Shown piece by piece: positions 26,131-36,889 of a stretch of 64,000 nucleotides of DNA. The position numbers were made by a program, and so were the translations under genes. The notes below the pieces were generated by a model. It was not told where the DNA came from. It made no database searches and saw only the letters and a list, made by a program, of their open reading frames with translations. Origin of the DNA: Alphaproteobacteria bacterium (GTDB lineage: Bacteria > Pseudomonadota > Alphaproteobacteria > UBA2966); the NCBI GenBank assembly GCA_018654745.1, contig JABILA010000135.1:1-64000 (forward strand), read 5' to 3'. How positions within the stretch are numbered: position 1 is the stretch's first letter; each line of letters starts with the position of its first letter.

Positions 26131-26172
26131 TTATTATATGTGTTTCCACCCATGTTATTATATGTGTTCCAC
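26131..26172. repeat. Two-copy AT-rich direct repeat upstream of yebC
   Basis: TTATTATATGTGTT followed by CCAC occurs at 26131-26148 and again at 26155-26172 with a 24-base period, in the 244-base gap between ymdB and yebC. The second copy is followed by GGTATACACG, a possible -10 region. It may be a regulator-binding tandem or a chance duplication. Confidence 0.45.
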
Positions 26173-26228
26173 ACAATATCTGGTATACACGTTCTCAAAT
26201 TTGACAAGTACAAGGACCGATAGTCGCC

Positions 26229-26978
26229 ATGGCGGGCCATTCCCAGTTTAGCAATATCATGCACCGCAAAGGTGCGCAGGACAAAAAACGCGCCAAAATT
26301 TTTGCCAAACACACGCGTGAAATAATGGTCGCGGCCAAAATTGGCTTGCCTGACCCTGAAGGAAATCCGCGTCTTCGTGCGGCCATGATTGCCGCACGCA
26401 GTGACAACATGCCGAAAGACAATATCGAGCGCGCGATCAAACGTGCGACCGGTGGTGCAGACGGTGAAGTCTATGAAGAAATTCGTTACGAAGGGTACGG
26501 CCCTGGCGGTGTCGCCGTTATCGTCGAGGCATTGACCGACAATCGTAATCGCACCGCCTCGGAAGTTCGCTCAGCCTTTTCAAAGCATGGCGGCAATCTT
26601 GGAGAAACCGGATCGGTTGGGTTTATGTTTGACCGCGTGGGCGAGTTCAACTATCCGGCCGATGCTGCGACCCCTGATGGCATGCTGGACGCAGCCGTTG
26701 AAGCTGGTGCCGATGATTGTATTTCTGACGACAGCGGTCATGTCGTGATCTGCGATCCTGCCGCCTTTTCTGATGTTCGTGATGCCCTGGAAGCTGCATT
26801 GGGTGAGCCTGAACGCGCCGCCCTGAACTGGCGTCCACAAAATACCATTGACGTTGATGCCGACAAGGCAACAACAATTCTGAAGCTGATTGATGCGCTG
26901 GAAGATAATGACGACGTGCAAAAAGTCGCTTCCAACTTTGAAGTATCGGACGAGGTTCTGGCGCAACTCAGTGCCTGA
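26229..26978 (+). CDS. yebC: YebC/PmpR-family DNA-binding/translation factor
   Basis: A 249-residue protein with the signature start [21 protein letters not shown] and [38 protein letters not shown] and GSVGFMFDR. Family members have been described as transcription regulators (PmpR) and recently as factors that relieve ribosome stalling at proline runs. It precedes ruvC by 38 bases, the classical yebC-ruvCAB arrangement. The ATG is preceded by AAGGA about 12 bases upstream. Confidence 0.95.
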   Translation: MAGHSQFSNIMHRKGAQDKKRAKIFAKHTREIMVAAKIGLPDPEGNPRLRAAMIAARSDNMPKDNIERAIKRATGGADGEVYEEIRYEGYGPGGVAVIVEALTDNRNRTASEVRSAFSKHGGNLGETGSVGFMFDRVGEFNYPADAATPDGMLDAAVEAGADDCISDDSGHVVICDPAAFSDVRDALEAALGEPERAALNWRPQNTIDVDADKATTILKLIDALEDNDDVQKVASNFEVSDEVLAQLSA

Positions 26979-27016
26979 AACTATGTCTGTGCTCGTGATA
27001 GCGGGAGACTGACCGG

Positions 27017-27526
27017 GTGAGATTGCTGGGGCTGGATCCCGGTCTGAGAAACACAGGCTGGGGTGTCATCGAGGTGGAAGGCAGCCGCCTGATTCATGTC
27101 GCCCATGGCACTGTAACAAGTGATGGCTCACAGGCTTTGTCTGTTCGATTGACGCAACTTTATGAAGGGGTAACCGGTGTCATCGAAACCTGGAGCCCTG
27201 CAGCTGCCGCCATCGAGGAAACATTCATGAACCGCAATCCGGGGTCGGCCCTGAAACTTGGCCAGGCGCGGGGTGTTGTCATGTTGGCACCGGCTCGCCT
27301 GGGGCTGGAGGTTGCTGAATATGCCGCGACCCGGGTCAAGCAGGCCGTCGTCGGTACAGGCGGCGCAGCAAAGGAACAAGTTCAAGCGATGGTCAAGTTG
27401 TTGCTGGGTGGCACTGTGGTCAAGGGTGCTGATGCCGCCGATGCCCTGGCCGTCGCCATTTGTCACGCCCATCATTTCAGGTCACCGCAGTCACAATATG
27501 CCAACATCGCAGGTGGCAAGTCATGA
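27017..27526 (+). CDS. ruvC: Holliday junction resolvase RuvC
   Basis: A 169-residue RNase H-fold endonuclease. Catalytic acids appear as Asp7 ([16 protein letters not shown]), the Glu pair in AAIEETFMN and the Asp in [14 protein letters not shown]. It cuts Holliday junctions held by RuvAB. The start is GTG at 27017, with GGGAG ten bases upstream. Its stop overlaps the ruvA start (ATGA), so ruvC-ruvA-ruvB are coupled. Confidence 0.95.
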   Translation: MRLLGLDPGLRNTGWGVIEVEGSRLIHVAHGTVTSDGSQALSVRLTQLYEGVTGVIETWSPAAAAIEETFMNRNPGSALKLGQARGVVMLAPARLGLEVAEYAATRVKQAVVGTGGAAKEQVQAMVKLLLGGTVVKGADAADALAVAICHAHHFRSPQSQYANIAGGKS

Positions 27527-28131
27527 TCGCGCGATTGAAAGGGATTCTGGATGCGATTGGCGAGGCCGACGTTATTATCGATGTGAACGGTGTCGGATAT
27601 TTTGTCATGTGTTCAGCCCGGACTTTGCGTAGCTTGCCAAATCAGGGCGAAGCCGTGACGCTGGAAATCGAAACCCATGTGCGCGAAGACCACATTCACT
27701 TGTTTGGGTTCGGGGATGCTTCTGAACGAGACTGGTTCAAATTATTGCAAACTGTTCAGGGCGTCGGTGCCCGGGTTGCACTGGGAATACAGTCCGCCTT
27801 GTCGGCAAGTGAAATCGGAAACTCAATTGCCGCCCAGGATCACGTGCCCTTGACCCAGGCCAGCGGTGTAGGCCCGAAACTGGCCAAACGCATCGTGACA
27901 GAATTAAAGGACAAGGCGCCGACACCTAACCTCGGCGCGGCGCTGGCGGCTTCTGTGCCAGCAGAATCGCAAGCTGCCGGGATGCAGGCTGACGCCGTGT
28001 CCGCTTTGATGAACCTGGGGTATGGCCGTACCGAAGCGTTCGGCGCTGTCGCCCGGGTTATGCAACAGTCGCCAGAAGATGCCAGCGTTGAATCGTTGAT
28101 TACCTCCGGCCTCAAGGAACTGGCATCATGA
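27523..28131 (+). CDS. ruvA: Holliday junction branch-migration subunit RuvA
   Basis: A 202-residue protein that tetramerises on four-way junctions. The N-terminal OB domain begins [20 protein letters not shown], the double helix-hairpin-helix carries [16 protein letters not shown] and [17 protein letters not shown], and the C-terminal domain III ([12 protein letters not shown]) contacts RuvB. The start is the ATG overlapping the ruvC stop; its own TGA overlaps the ruvB ATG. Confidence 0.95.
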   Translation: MIARLKGILDAIGEADVIIDVNGVGYFVMCSARTLRSLPNQGEAVTLEIETHVREDHIHLFGFGDASERDWFKLLQTVQGVGARVALGIQSALSASEIGNSIAAQDHVPLTQASGVGPKLAKRIVTELKDKAPTPNLGAALAASVPAESQAAGMQADAVSALMNLGYGRTEAFGAVARVMQQSPEDASVESLITSGLKELAS

Positions 28132-29213
28132 ATGATGCACCGCTTTCATGGTCCGACGAAGACACCGGCGAAGACCGTATATTGTCACCAGAACCGGTCA
28201 TCGGCGATGGGCGTGATGATGGCATGCGACCGGTTACTTTGGGTGACTTTATTGGTCAGCCTCAGGTGCGTGAAAACCTGAAGGTCTTTATTGATGCGGC
28301 AGGCAAGCGCGGTGATGCCCTTGATCATACCTTGTTTGTGGGGCCGCCCGGCTTGGGGAAAACGACGCTGGCCCAGATTGTCGCCCGTGAACTGGGCGTT
28401 GGATTTCGGGCGACGTCTGGTCCGGTGATCGCACGGGCAGGGGACCTGGCCGCGATCCTGACAAACCTGCAACCGCGTGATGTTTTGTTCATCGACGAAA
28501 TTCACCGGCTTAATCCGACGGTTGAGGAAACGCTTTATCCGGCGATGGAAGATTTCCAACTCGACCTGATAATCGGCGAGGGTCCTGCGGCGCGCAGTGT
28601 GCGCATTGATCTGCCGCCGTTTACCCTGGTCGGCGCAACGACCAGGTCCGGATTGTTGACAACACCACTTCGGGACCGATTTGGCATACCTTGTCGACTG
28701 AACTTCTACGACGTGAAAGATTTGCAACGGATCGTCGAACGTGGTGCCACGAAACTGGATGTTGGTCTGAAGCCAGATGGGGCAGAAGAAATCGCCAAAC
28801 GCGCACGTGGTACACCGCGTGTGGCCGGGCGCCTGTTGCGTCGGGTGCGTGATTTTGCCTCAGTCGATGGTATTGAATTCATTGATGCTGCCGAGGCTGA
28901 CAAAGCCCTGACGCGTCTGGAAGTCGATAACCGCGGCCTTGATGCCATGGATCGGCGCTATCTGGGGGTTATCGCCAACAGCTTTTCAGGTGGGCCTGTG
29001 GGCATCGAAACCATTGCCGCCGCGCTCAGCGAGCCGCGCGACACAATCGAAGATATTGTCGAACCATATCTGATCCAGCAGGGCTTGCTGCAACGCACAC
29101 CGCGTGGACGTATGTTGACCCAGGCGGCATTTCAGCATCTTGGATTGAATGTGCCGAAACAGGCTGCGGCTCAGATGAACCTGCTATCCGAGGAGGAAGA
29201 TGATCGTGACTGA
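28128..29213 (+). CDS. ruvB: Holliday junction branch-migration ATPase RuvB
   Basis: A 361-residue AAA+ motor. Walker A is GPPGLGKT, Walker B IDEIHRL, sensor 1 [18 protein letters not shown] and the arginine finger/sensor 2 region [19 protein letters not shown]-terminal winged helix ([16 protein letters not shown]) grips DNA. It drives branch migration with RuvA. The start overlaps ruvA by four bases, and the end overlaps ybgC by 14 bases, linking the repair genes to the Tol operon. Confidence 0.96.
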   Translation: MNDAPLSWSDEDTGEDRILSPEPVIGDGRDDGMRPVTLGDFIGQPQVRENLKVFIDAAGKRGDALDHTLFVGPPGLGKTTLAQIVARELGVGFRATSGPVIARAGDLAAILTNLQPRDVLFIDEIHRLNPTVEETLYPAMEDFQLDLIIGEGPAARSVRIDLPPFTLVGATTRSGLLTTPLRDRFGIPCRLNFYDVKDLQRIVERGATKLDVGLKPDGAEEIAKRARGTPRVAGRLLRRVRDFASVDGIEFIDAAEADKALTRLEVDNRGLDAMDRRYLGVIANSFSGGPVGIETIAAALSEPRDTIEDIVEPYLIQQGLLQRTPRGRMLTQAAFQHLGLNVPKQAAAQMNLLSEEEDDRD

Positions 29214-29643
29214 CGGCCTGTCTGCCTCTCCGACATCAGGTGCCTTGAAGGATGGCGTTCATGTCCTGCCCTTGCGTGTCTACTGGGAAGATACCGATGC
29301 AGCGGGCATTGTCTATTATGCCAACTATCTCAAATTCATCGAACGCGGACGTAGCGACATGTTGCGCATGGTGGGCATCGATCAGTGGCGCATGAAGGGC
29401 GAAGAAGGCGTGAACTTTGTCGTCCGGCGCTGCGAAGTTGATTATCACCAGCCAGCAAAACTGGATGATGAAATTGAAGTTGAAACGCGTGTTGAAACCT
29501 TGCGCGGGGCGTCGCTTGATATGTGCCAGACGGTCCGCAGGCACGGCGAAGACCTGGTCAAGGCAATGATCCGTGTCGCATGTGTGGATGCTGCCGGAAA
29601 GCCTGTGCGTTTGCCGCCCGCTATTCGCGCGGCGCTTGTTTGA
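29200..29643 (+). CDS. ybgC: Tol-Pal-associated acyl-CoA thioesterase YbgC
   Basis: A 147-residue hot-dog thioesterase. [28 protein letters not shown] contains the catalytic Asp of the 4-hydroxybenzoyl-CoA-thioesterase family; only short parts need be quoted, such as [10 protein letters not shown]. It hydrolyses acyl-CoA or acyl-ACP and is linked to phospholipid metabolism at the Tol-Pal complex. It overlaps the end of ruvB by 14 bases; GTG at 29206 is an alternative start. tolQ follows after 35 bases. Confidence 0.92.
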   Translation: MIVTDGLSASPTSGALKDGVHVLPLRVYWEDTDAAGIVYYANYLKFIERGRSDMLRMVGIDQWRMKGEEGVNFVVRRCEVDYHQPAKLDDEIEVETRVETLRGASLDMCQTVRRHGEDLVKAMIRVACVDAAGKPVRLPPAIRAALV

Positions 29644-29678
29644 TATTTATATGAAGATGATTTGGAAAAACTGTACCG

Positions 29679-30416
29679 ATGGAAAATGAAGCAATAAATG
29701 CGGCGACAGTCGCCGGGTCTGTCGCAGCTGGCGGTGATCTCTCAATGATCAGCTTGTTCTTCCGGGCCGATCTGATCGTCAAGGCGGTGATGATTATTCT
29801 GGTTCTGGCATCGGTCTGGAGCTGGGCGATTATTTTCGACAAGGCCCGTCGGATGCGCAAGCTGGCCATTCTGGGCGACAGCTTCGAAGACGAATTCTGG
29901 TCCGGTGGCTCGCTCGAGGATTTGTATGAGCGTGTCGGGGCGACGCCCGACCACCCCCTGGCCATGCTGTTTTCGGCAGCCATGAAAGAGTGGCGGCGCA
30001 GCACCCAGGCAAATCGCACCACAACCGACCGGGATTTGCATGCCGGCATTCAGGCCCGTATCGGGCAAATCATGCAGATCACCATGAACAAGGAAATGGA
30101 GCGCCTGGAAAAATATATCGGCTTCCTGGCCACTGTCGGATCGACAGCGCCATTTGTTGGTTTGTTTGGAACGGTCTGGGGCATCATGAACAGTTTTCAG
30201 GCAATAGCCATGACCAAGAACACCTCGCTGGCTGTTGTCGCACCGGGCATTGCGGAGGCCTTGTTTGCCACTGCCCTGGGTTTGGTGGCGGCTATTCCTG
30301 CTGTTGTCGCCTACAATAAATTGTCTACAGATATTGGCCGATACGGCAATCGACTGGAAACATTTGCCGGTGAATTCTCAGCCATCTTGTCTCGCCAGCT
30401 TGAGGAGCGCTCCTAA
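29679..30416 (+). CDS. tolQ: Tol-Pal proton channel protein TolQ
   Basis: 245 residues with three membrane helices (about 20-45, 145-170 and 185-210). [18 protein letters not shown] and [15 protein letters not shown] are the channel signatures. With TolR it uses the proton gradient to energise TolA during outer-membrane constriction at division. Its TAA overlaps the ATG of tolR by one base, so translation is coupled. Confidence 0.95.
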   Translation: MENEAINAATVAGSVAAGGDLSMISLFFRADLIVKAVMIILVLASVWSWAIIFDKARRMRKLAILGDSFEDEFWSGGSLEDLYERVGATPDHPLAMLFSAAMKEWRRSTQANRTTTDRDLHAGIQARIGQIMQITMNKEMERLEKYIGFLATVGSTAPFVGLFGTVWGIMNSFQAIAMTKNTSLAVVAPGIAEALFATALGLVAAIPAVVAYNKLSTDIGRYGNRLETFAGEFSAILSRQLEERS

Positions 30417-30862
30417 TGGCAGGCTCCCTGCCTGGCAGCGGGAATCGCGGACGCAGTTCTCGCTGGGCCAAGGCGCCAATGGCTGAAATCAATGTCACCC
30501 CGTTCGTGGATGTCATGTTGGTGCTGCTGGTGATCTTCATGATCACAGCTCCGTTGTTGACTGTCGGCGTCCCCATCGACCTGCCCAAGACACAGGCAAA
30601 ACCCTTGCAGGGTCAGGACGAACCTCTGGCTGTCACGATCGACAAGGACGGCGAAATCTGGTTGCAGGAAACAAAGGTTGATGCTGCCACATTGGTGCCA
30701 CGATTGAACGCCATCATCGGAAACAAGCCAGACACCAGAATATTTGTCCGTGGTGACAAGACTGTGAGCTACGGGCAGGTTCTCGAAGTCATGGGTATTC
30801 TTAATACGGCTGGCTTCAGCCGTGTTGGTCTGGTCACCGAACGACCTTCGACGCCAAAATAA
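30416..30862 (+). CDS. tolR: Tol-Pal protein TolR
   Basis: 148 residues with one membrane helix (about 28-50, [18 protein letters not shown]) bearing the essential channel Asp at about residue 32, then a periplasmic domain ([10 protein letters not shown] onward) ending [11 protein letters not shown]. It pairs with TolQ in the same way ExbD pairs with ExbB. It begins at the tolQ stop and is 18 bases before tolA. Confidence 0.95.
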   Translation: MAGSLPGSGNRGRSSRWAKAPMAEINVTPFVDVMLVLLVIFMITAPLLTVGVPIDLPKTQAKPLQGQDEPLAVTIDKDGEIWLQETKVDAATLVPRLNAIIGNKPDTRIFVRGDKTVSYGQVLEVMGILNTAGFSRVGLVTERPSTPK

Positions 30863-30880
30863 AAGGCCTTTATCCCGGCA

Positions 30881-31891
30881 ATGCGGACAGCGATTGTCAT
30901 ATCTTCTACCCTGCATGTAGCAGCCGTTGTGCTGGCTTATGTGGGCTTGCCCATGCTCTCACGGGATGACGAACTGGTCGATTTGAATATCATTGTGGAA
31001 ATGGTAACTGTCGATGACGTTACCCGTGCCCAGCGCGCCAAGCCACCGGAAAAGGCAAAGCCGACGCCTCCCAAACCGGCCGAAAAACCCAAACCTGTCG
31101 CCGCACCCAAGCCACCGCCTCCGGCTCCACGACAAGTGGCCGCCGTGCAGCCTGATTTGCCAACACCGCCGCCGCCGCCTGAAATAGCGCCCGAGCCCCT
31201 GAAGGCCGAACCTTTGCCTGAACCAGTAGTGGTGCCGAAGCCGAAGCCAAAGGTTGAGGCGGTTAAGCAAGTCAAAGTGCCGCCCAAGCCGCGTTGGAAA
31301 CCAAAACCTCCGCCTAAACCTGTGGTAAAAAAGACAACGCCAAAGCCAAAAGCCAAACCGGTCAAGGTTGCAACGCCAAAATCAAAACCTGAAAAGAAGA
31401 AAAAACAGTTTAACCTCAAGCGCATCGCGGCTTTGCTCGACAAGGCGAAAAAGGATGATGTGCCAGAGGAAAAGCAGAAAGCCAAAAAGACTTTTGATCA
31501 GGTCAAGCCACCCGAAGTCGAGAGACCGAAAGTGGTCTCGGCAACTGCGCCGGTCCAGGATTTTGGCCAACCTCTGACGATTTCTGAAGTGGATGCCGTC
31601 AAGGCCAAGATTGAAACCTGCTGGAGCATGCCGGCAGGGGCCAGGGGGGCCGAAAACTTTGTCGTGCGCATACAATTTGCGCTTAATCCAGATGGCAGTT
31701 TCAGGGGCGCACCAAAGATAATTGACTCTGGTGGCCATGCCGGAAACGAAGCCTTTTATCGCACCGCATCAGAAGCGGCGTTGCGGGCCGTGCAAAAATG
31801 TGAACCATATGACATGCTGCCACGGGCCAAATACAAGCGATGGCAGGATATGGAAATGACTTTTGATCCAAAAGAGATGATGGGCGGATGA
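30881..31891 (+). CDS. tolA: Tol-Pal protein TolA
   Basis: A 336-residue energy-transducing protein: an N-terminal membrane helix (about 4-26), a long Pro/Lys-rich periplasm-spanning region (about 50-225) and a TolA C-terminal domain (about 228-336), with the pair of cysteines in KIETCWSMP and AVQKCEPYD that typically forms a disulphide. It connects the TolQR motor to TolB and Pal. The proline-rich domain II differs from the Ala/Lys helix of E. coli, as is usual in alphaproteobacteria. It overlaps tolB by four bases. Confidence 0.92.
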   Translation: MRTAIVISSTLHVAAVVLAYVGLPMLSRDDELVDLNIIVEMVTVDDVTRAQRAKPPEKAKPTPPKPAEKPKPVAAPKPPPPAPRQVAAVQPDLPTPPPPPEIAPEPLKAEPLPEPVVVPKPKPKVEAVKQVKVPPKPRWKPKPPPKPVVKKTTPKPKAKPVKVATPKSKPEKKKKQFNLKRIAALLDKAKKDDVPEEKQKAKKTFDQVKPPEVERPKVVSATAPVQDFGQPLTISEVDAVKAKIETCWSMPAGARGAENFVVRIQFALNPDGSFRGAPKIIDSGGHAGNEAFYRTASEAALRAVQKCEPYDMLPRAKYKRWQDMEMTFDPKEMMGG

Positions 31892-33264
31892 CAGTTCAGA
31901 TTATTAAACGTGTTGTATCAGGTCGACGATTTGGCTGGCTGGTGGCGTTGTTGATGGCTTTCGCCTCCCTGACACCGCAAACCGCGCAGGCATTGCTGAA
32001 GATCAACATCACCCGCGGCAATGTTGACCCGATGCCTATCGCCCTTAGTCCATTTTTTGCAAATGCTGGCTTGTCCCAAAAGATGGCGCGGCAAATTCCT
32101 GATGTTGTTGGCGCTGATCTGGCGCGCTCAGGGTTGTTCAGGCCCATTGATCATTCCGCCTTTATTCAGACACCACAAGCCATGCAAGTGGGGCCGAGAT
32201 TTTCTGACTGGCGCATCATCAACGCCCAGGCGTTGCTGACGGGCAAGGTTGATATCGATGGGGCCGGGCGTATGCGGGTGGAGTTTCGTTTGTGGGATGT
32301 CTTTGCCGGACAGCAGATGACAGCGCTGGTCTATACGGCACCTTCAGGCAACTGGCGGCGAGTAGCGCATTTGATTTCTGATGCGATCTACAAACGTCTG
32401 ACGGGCGAAGAAGGTTATTTTGATACCCGCATCGTTTTTGTCTCGGAAACGGGACCCGCGGACAAACGGATTAAACGTCTGGCGATTATGGATCAGGACG
32501 GTGCCAATCATCATTTCCTGACCGACGGCTCCAATCTTGTGTTGACGCCACGTTTCTCGCCAACGCTGCAGGAAATTACCTATCTTTCCTACTATCGCCG
32601 CAGGCCGCGGGTCTACATTTATAATATTGATACAGGCCAGCAGGAATTGCTGGGTGACTTTGAAGGCATGACTTATGCCCCGCGGTTTTCACCGGATGGC
32701 AACAAGGTGATCATGAGCAAGTCCACCAGCGGTAATTCCGATATCTTCACCATGGATTTGCGCACCCGAAAAACTGTCCGCCTGACACGACATTCTGCAA
32801 TCGATACTTCGCCATCTTATGAGCCCAACGGAAAACGCGTGACGTTCAATTCCGATCGTGGCGGGGCCCAACAGCTTTATGTGATGAATGCCGATGGCAG
32901 CAGCATCAAGCGCATTAGCTTTGGCAAGGGACGTTATGCGACTCCGGTCTGGTCACCACGCGGAGATTTAATCGCCTTTACAAAATTCACAGGCGGACGT
33001 TTCTATATCGGTGTTATGCGGCCAGATGGTTCCGGCGAGCGTCTGTTGTCTGAAAGTTACCTTGATGAGGGACCGACCTGGTCTCCGAATGGGCGTGTCC
33101 TGATGTATTTTCGCCAGGATCGACGTAACAAGGACGGCAGCGGCGGGCGTACACGCCTGATGTCTGTTGATCTTACAGGCTATAACGAGCGTGAAATAAT
33201 CACACCGACCGAGGCTTCAGACCCTGCCTGGTCACCTCTGGCATCGTTGCCTGGAAGAAAATAA
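31888..33264 (+). CDS. tolB: Tol-Pal periplasmic beta-propeller protein TolB
   Basis: 458 residues: a signal peptide (about 1-36, cleavage after TAQA), an N-terminal alpha/beta domain and a six-bladed propeller with repeats such as [48 protein letters not shown] and [14 protein letters not shown]. It shuttles between TolA and Pal, releasing Pal from peptidoglycan. The start overlaps the tolA stop (ATGA). Confidence 0.96.
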   Translation: MTVQIIKRVVSGRRFGWLVALLMAFASLTPQTAQALLKINITRGNVDPMPIALSPFFANAGLSQKMARQIPDVVGADLARSGLFRPIDHSAFIQTPQAMQVGPRFSDWRIINAQALLTGKVDIDGAGRMRVEFRLWDVFAGQQMTALVYTAPSGNWRRVAHLISDAIYKRLTGEEGYFDTRIVFVSETGPADKRIKRLAIMDQDGANHHFLTDGSNLVLTPRFSPTLQEITYLSYYRRRPRVYIYNIDTGQQELLGDFEGMTYAPRFSPDGNKVIMSKSTSGNSDIFTMDLRTRKTVRLTRHSAIDTSPSYEPNGKRVTFNSDRGGAQQLYVMNADGSSIKRISFGKGRYATPVWSPRGDLIAFTKFTGGRFYIGVMRPDGSGERLLSESYLDEGPTWSPNGRVLMYFRQDRRNKDGSGGRTRLMSVDLTGYNEREIITPTEASDPAWSPLASLPGRK

Positions 33265-33603
33265 ACCATGTTTTCCGGCCTGAAAGCGTCATTTGGGGAT
33301 GCTTGATTCGACAATATTTCAACTCTATAGTGCTTGCCAACGCCCAGACTCCTTGTCTTGGGCGCTGAACTGACTTATATGTCAGTCTCTTAACCGGAAT
33401 TAACACTGGTTAAACGTATTTTGACGATGATGATCTTGAGGGGGGATGCCTCGGGGAAAAAAGTCATCGCCCAGCTGGTTGATGAAGATCGACCATTTTT
33501 TGCCCGAATTCCGGCCAGTTGATCAGGTTGTGGATTTGTAAAACGAAATATTTACCCGGACTGATCCATTTGAAGGTCAGTGGGATTGAACCAGGAGTTC
33601 TCG
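33265..33603. other. Intergenic region before pal
   Basis: These 339 bases separate tolB and pal, so pal probably has its own promoter. A hairpin CGCCCAGAC...GTC-t-TGGGCG (about 33339-33363) could end or attenuate tolB transcripts but lacks a T-run. AT-rich sequence with TTAACACTGGTTAA (about 33400-33413, an imperfect palindrome) and TTGACG near 33420 may be promoter elements. No gene or RNA was recognised. Confidence 0.4.
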
Positions 33604-34152
33604 ATGCGTCTCAAAGCATTAACCGCCGTTACGGCTCTTCTTTTTGTTGCAGCTTGCGCAACACCAGCAGAAGAAACCCAAGAATCCACCGGTAGTGGCA
33701 CTGCAACCACGAGTTCAGCATCGTCATCCACAACCGCCAGTGCAGCAACTGCTGCGCCAGCTGCCAAGAAAATGGTCAAGCCTGCAGGTCCGGCCGCCGG
33801 TTCTCAGGAAGATCTGGTTGTAAACGTTGGTGATCGTGTTTTCTTCGGTTACGACGAATATACCATCAAGCCTCGCGCCCGTGGCACGCTTGAGCGTCAA
33901 GCTGCATGGCTGCGCCGCAATGCCAACACAACAATCACAGTTGAAGGTCATTGTGACGAACGCGGCACACGTGAGTACAACCTTGGTCTCGGACAACGTC
34001 GCGCCGATGCAGTCAAGAAGTACCTGGTTGCCCTGGGTGTTTCTGAAAACCGTATCGCGACAATTTCCTACGGCAAGGAACGTCCTGTTGCCATGGGCTC
34101 CAACGACGAAGCCTGGACCCAGAACCGTCGTGGTGTTACCCGCATCAACTAA
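33604..34152 (+). CDS. pal: Peptidoglycan-associated lipoprotein Pal
   Basis: A 182-residue outer-membrane lipoprotein with lipobox FVAAC (Cys at about 17), a Ser/Thr/Ala linker (about 25-65) and an OmpA-like domain with VFFGYDEYTIKP, TVEGHCDERGTREYNLGLGQRRA and ISYGKERP. The Asp and Arg of the CDERG/QRRA region bind diaminopimelate in peptidoglycan. It anchors the outer membrane to the wall and ends the Tol-Pal block. The start at 33604 (MRLKALTAV) has AGGAG upstream; a strong terminator follows at 34192-34220. Confidence 0.95.
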   Translation: MRLKALTAVTALLFVAACATPAEETQESTGSGTATTSSASSSTTASAATAAPAAKKMVKPAGPAAGSQEDLVVNVGDRVFFGYDEYTIKPRARGTLERQAAWLRRNANTTITVEGHCDERGTREYNLGLGQRRADAVKKYLVALGVSENRIATISYGKERPVAMGSNDEAWTQNRRGVTRIN

Positions 34153-34191
34153 ACGACCGGTACAAGATATTTGATCGCGATTGTGATCAGG

Positions 34192-34220
34192 AAAACCCCG
34201 CCTTACTGGCGGGGTTTTTT
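34192..34220 (+). terminator. Rho-independent terminator after pal
   Basis: AAAACCCCGCC pairs with GGCGGGGTTTT around a TTACT loop and runs into six T. cpoB begins about 125 bases further on, so it needs its own promoter or read-through. Confidence 0.95.
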
Positions 34221-34345
34221 GTGAGAAGCCTGGATGGGGCATCATTGCCTTGTTCTTGCCCGAATCTTCGTATTTCCTTTAAGGTGTGATCTGGCTAACG
34301 ACTCGCTATTGGAAACGCACTGAAATTTCGACAGGAAGCAGTACA

Positions 34346-35350
34346 TTGTTCGTCATTAATTTCCGTACCCTGACTTTCAGCCTCGCGCTGACGTCTCTGG
34401 TTTGCCTGGCAGCGCCTGGCTATGCACAAAGTAATAACGACGTTGCCGAGCGCTTGCGCCAGATTGATCAGGTGTTGAACGATTTGCAGCGCGCTGTCTA
34501 CAAAGGTGAAGCACCGCCACCCCGCCCCGCTGTATCCGCGCAACAAACAGCTGCGCCCGCCCAGGGGACAGGACGATTTGCCGATATTGAAGTTCGATTA
34601 TCTGGTCTGGAGGAGCAACTGCGCTCCATGACAGGGCCAATCGAAACGGCTGAACACAAGGTCAATGTCATCTCCAACAGACTTGATAAACTGATTGCAG
34701 ATATTGATTTTCGCCTCAGCGCCATAGAACGAAAACTGTCTGCCGGTGGGAATATGGCAGCGGACCAAACACAGTCACCGACGACAGAAAGCCAGACGGC
34801 AGCGGGTGAAACAACTGTTACTCAACGGGTTGTTGGCGAAGCGGCCCCTGGCACTCAGGTCCTGGGCACAGTGCCTGTGGAAAACGGCAATGGCGGGAAC
34901 ACACAGACGGCGTCCGTCGCCGCGCCAGTACCTGTCAAATCGAAAGGCGTTCTGCCTGAAGGCACAGTGCGGGAACGCTATGACTTTGCCTATGGATTGC
35001 TGCGGCGCCTGAAAATGAAAGACGCGGAAGTTGCCTTGAAAGAGTTCCTCGTTGCACACAAAGCTGAACCTCTGGCGGATAATGCGCGATATTGGCTGGG
35101 CGAAAGCTATTTCAGCCGGCGCGATTACACGCAAGCCGCCGCCACATTTTTTGAGGCCTACAGCAAATCGCCAAAGGGAACCAAGGCGCGGGACAATCTG
35201 TTCAAGCTGGGTCGGTCCCTTGCACGCATGGATCAAAAAGATGACGCCTGCGCAAGCTTTGACGAACTTCTGGCAAAATTCAATGAGCCAGCTGACAAAG
35301 CCATTCGCAACCGCGTGATGGTCGACAGAACGGAGCTGGGCTGTCAGTAG
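34346..35350 (+). CDS. cpoB: Cell division coordinator CpoB (YbgF)
   Basis: About 334 residues: a signal peptide (ending PGYAQ), an N-terminal coiled-coil trimerisation region (about 25-115, VAERLRQIDQVLNDLQ) and a C-terminal TPR domain (about 205-334, YDFAYGLLRRLKMKDAE, NARYWLGESYFSRRDYTQAA). It links Tol with PBP1b activity at the septum. The likely start is TTG at 34346 because AGGAAG lies seven bases upstream and the signal peptide begins there; the ATG at 34286 would add a non-hydrophobic stretch. Confidence 0.9.
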   Translation: MFVINFRTLTFSLALTSLVCLAAPGYAQSNNDVAERLRQIDQVLNDLQRAVYKGEAPPPRPAVSAQQTAAPAQGTGRFADIEVRLSGLEEQLRSMTGPIETAEHKVNVISNRLDKLIADIDFRLSAIERKLSAGGNMAADQTQSPTTESQTAAGETTVTQRVVGEAAPGTQVLGTVPVENGNGGNTQTASVAAPVPVKSKGVLPEGTVRERYDFAYGLLRRLKMKDAEVALKEFLVAHKAEPLADNARYWLGESYFSRRDYTQAAATFFEAYSKSPKGTKARDNLFKLGRSLARMDQKDDACASFDELLAKFNEPADKAIRNRVMVDRTELGCQ

Positions 35351-35370
35351 TCCCGTCATGGCAGTAGACC

Positions 35371-36774
35371 ATGAATAATCCCAAACCCAATGCGGACAAC
35401 GCCAGCAAACCACTGGGGGTCCATGAATTCTCCCGACTGCTGAATGATCTGGCACCTGGTACCAAGCCTTACAAACCCTCGGCTCTGGCAGTAGCGGTAT
35501 CAGGCGGTGCCGATTCCATGGCACTGACACTTGTCGCGGCCCATTGGGCCGCCCGTCGAAAAATCCCCTTTTATGCGCTGACGGTCGACCATGGATTGCG
35601 ACCGGATTCAGGCCATGAGGCCAAAGAGGTCGGCGTCATGTTGAAAAAGGCCGGCATTTCCCACAAGGTCCTGAAGTGGCAGGGTGACAAGCCGACAACA
35701 AATATTCAGGCTGTTGCGCGTGATGCACGCTATGAATTGATGTCGGAATGGTGCCGGAAGAAAAAAATCCCGGATCTGATGTTGGCCCATCATCTGGATG
35801 ATCAGGCCGAGACCGTACTGATGCGTCTGATCCGCGGCAGTGGTGTTGATGGCCTTGCAGCCATGTCCGCTGTGCGAGAAACAGAGGGCGTTCGTCTGGT
35901 TCGGCCTTTGTTGTCTGTACCGTCTTCCCGACTAAAGGCGACTTGCCACAACTTGAAACAGGCATGGTTCGAAGACCCAGGCAATGAGAACATGGCTTAT
36001 GACCGGATCAAAATCAGAACCTTGATGACGGAATTTGCATCATTAGGCCTGAATGCAGAACGTCTGGCGCAAACGGCTCGTCATATGTCGCGAGCGCGTC
36101 AGACCCTGGATCAGCAGACCGACAACCTGATCTCGGAAATCGTAACACTGAACGGATTCGGTATGGCGGAGCTTGATCGGCAACGATTTCGTGCAGCACC
36201 AGAAGAATTGGCTTTGCGGCTTTTGTCGCGGTGCCTGGTGGCAGTGGGCGGTGGCACCTACGCGCCCCGGTTCGAGCGATTGATGCGGCTCGGGGAAAAC
36301 CTGATTGATGGATCGGACCAGAATCGACATACACTTGCGGGCTGCCAGATCGTTTGTTCGGATGAAAAGATTACGATTTTCCGTGAAAACCGGAACCCGA
36401 CGGAAATGCCAATTGAACCCGGCCAGGAAATATTCTGGGATCGTCGCTTCAATATCCGCCTGTCGGCATCGAAATCAGTGGGCAAATCTGTTCAAAAGAG
36501 CCTCCGGATTGCGCCTCTGGGGATCAAGGGTTGGAAAGCCGCATGCGACAACGAAGACAGTAAAGCGATCAAATCAGCTGTCGCGCATGTCCCGCTTTCT
36601 GCCCGCTACACTTTTCCGGCTTTGTGGCGGGAAAATACCTTGTTGGCGCAACCATGGCTCAATATCGGGACTAAAAAGTCAGGATTCGACTTGTCTGTGG
36701 CATTTTCACCCCAAAACTGGCTAAAACATGACTCTTTTCAGGTTGTTTCCCCCGCAAAAGACATTATTTATTAG
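35371..36774 (+). CDS. tilS: tRNA(Ile)-lysidine synthetase TilS
   Basis: 467 residues. The PP-loop ATPase motif SGGADSMA is at about 45-52, and AHHLDDQAETVLMRLIRGSG is characteristic of TilS. It attaches lysine to C34 of tRNA-Ile(CAU) so that it reads AUA; it is essential. The C-terminal region (about 330-467) is divergent but long enough for the substrate-binding domain. It sits 20 bases after cpoB and before ftsH, the usual order. Confidence 0.93.
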   Translation: MNNPKPNADNASKPLGVHEFSRLLNDLAPGTKPYKPSALAVAVSGGADSMALTLVAAHWAARRKIPFYALTVDHGLRPDSGHEAKEVGVMLKKAGISHKVLKWQGDKPTTNIQAVARDARYELMSEWCRKKKIPDLMLAHHLDDQAETVLMRLIRGSGVDGLAAMSAVRETEGVRLVRPLLSVPSSRLKATCHNLKQAWFEDPGNENMAYDRIKIRTLMTEFASLGLNAERLAQTARHMSRARQTLDQQTDNLISEIVTLNGFGMAELDRQRFRAAPEELALRLLSRCLVAVGGGTYAPRFERLMRLGENLIDGSDQNRHTLAGCQIVCSDEKITIFRENRNPTEMPIEPGQEIFWDRRFNIRLSASKSVGKSVQKSLRIAPLGIKGWKAACDNEDSKAIKSAVAHVPLSARYTFPALWRENTLLAQPWLNIGTKKSGFDLSVAFSPQNWLKHDSFQVVSPAKDIIY

Positions 36775-36889
36775 GTCTTGATTTAATTACCCCGGATTTT
36801 GTGGACGCTGCACGCTTTTTGACATTGGGCAATAAGCGAAAGTTCAGCGGCGAAACCGGGTTTGTCGTTTCTTTGGAGAACGTAACAAC

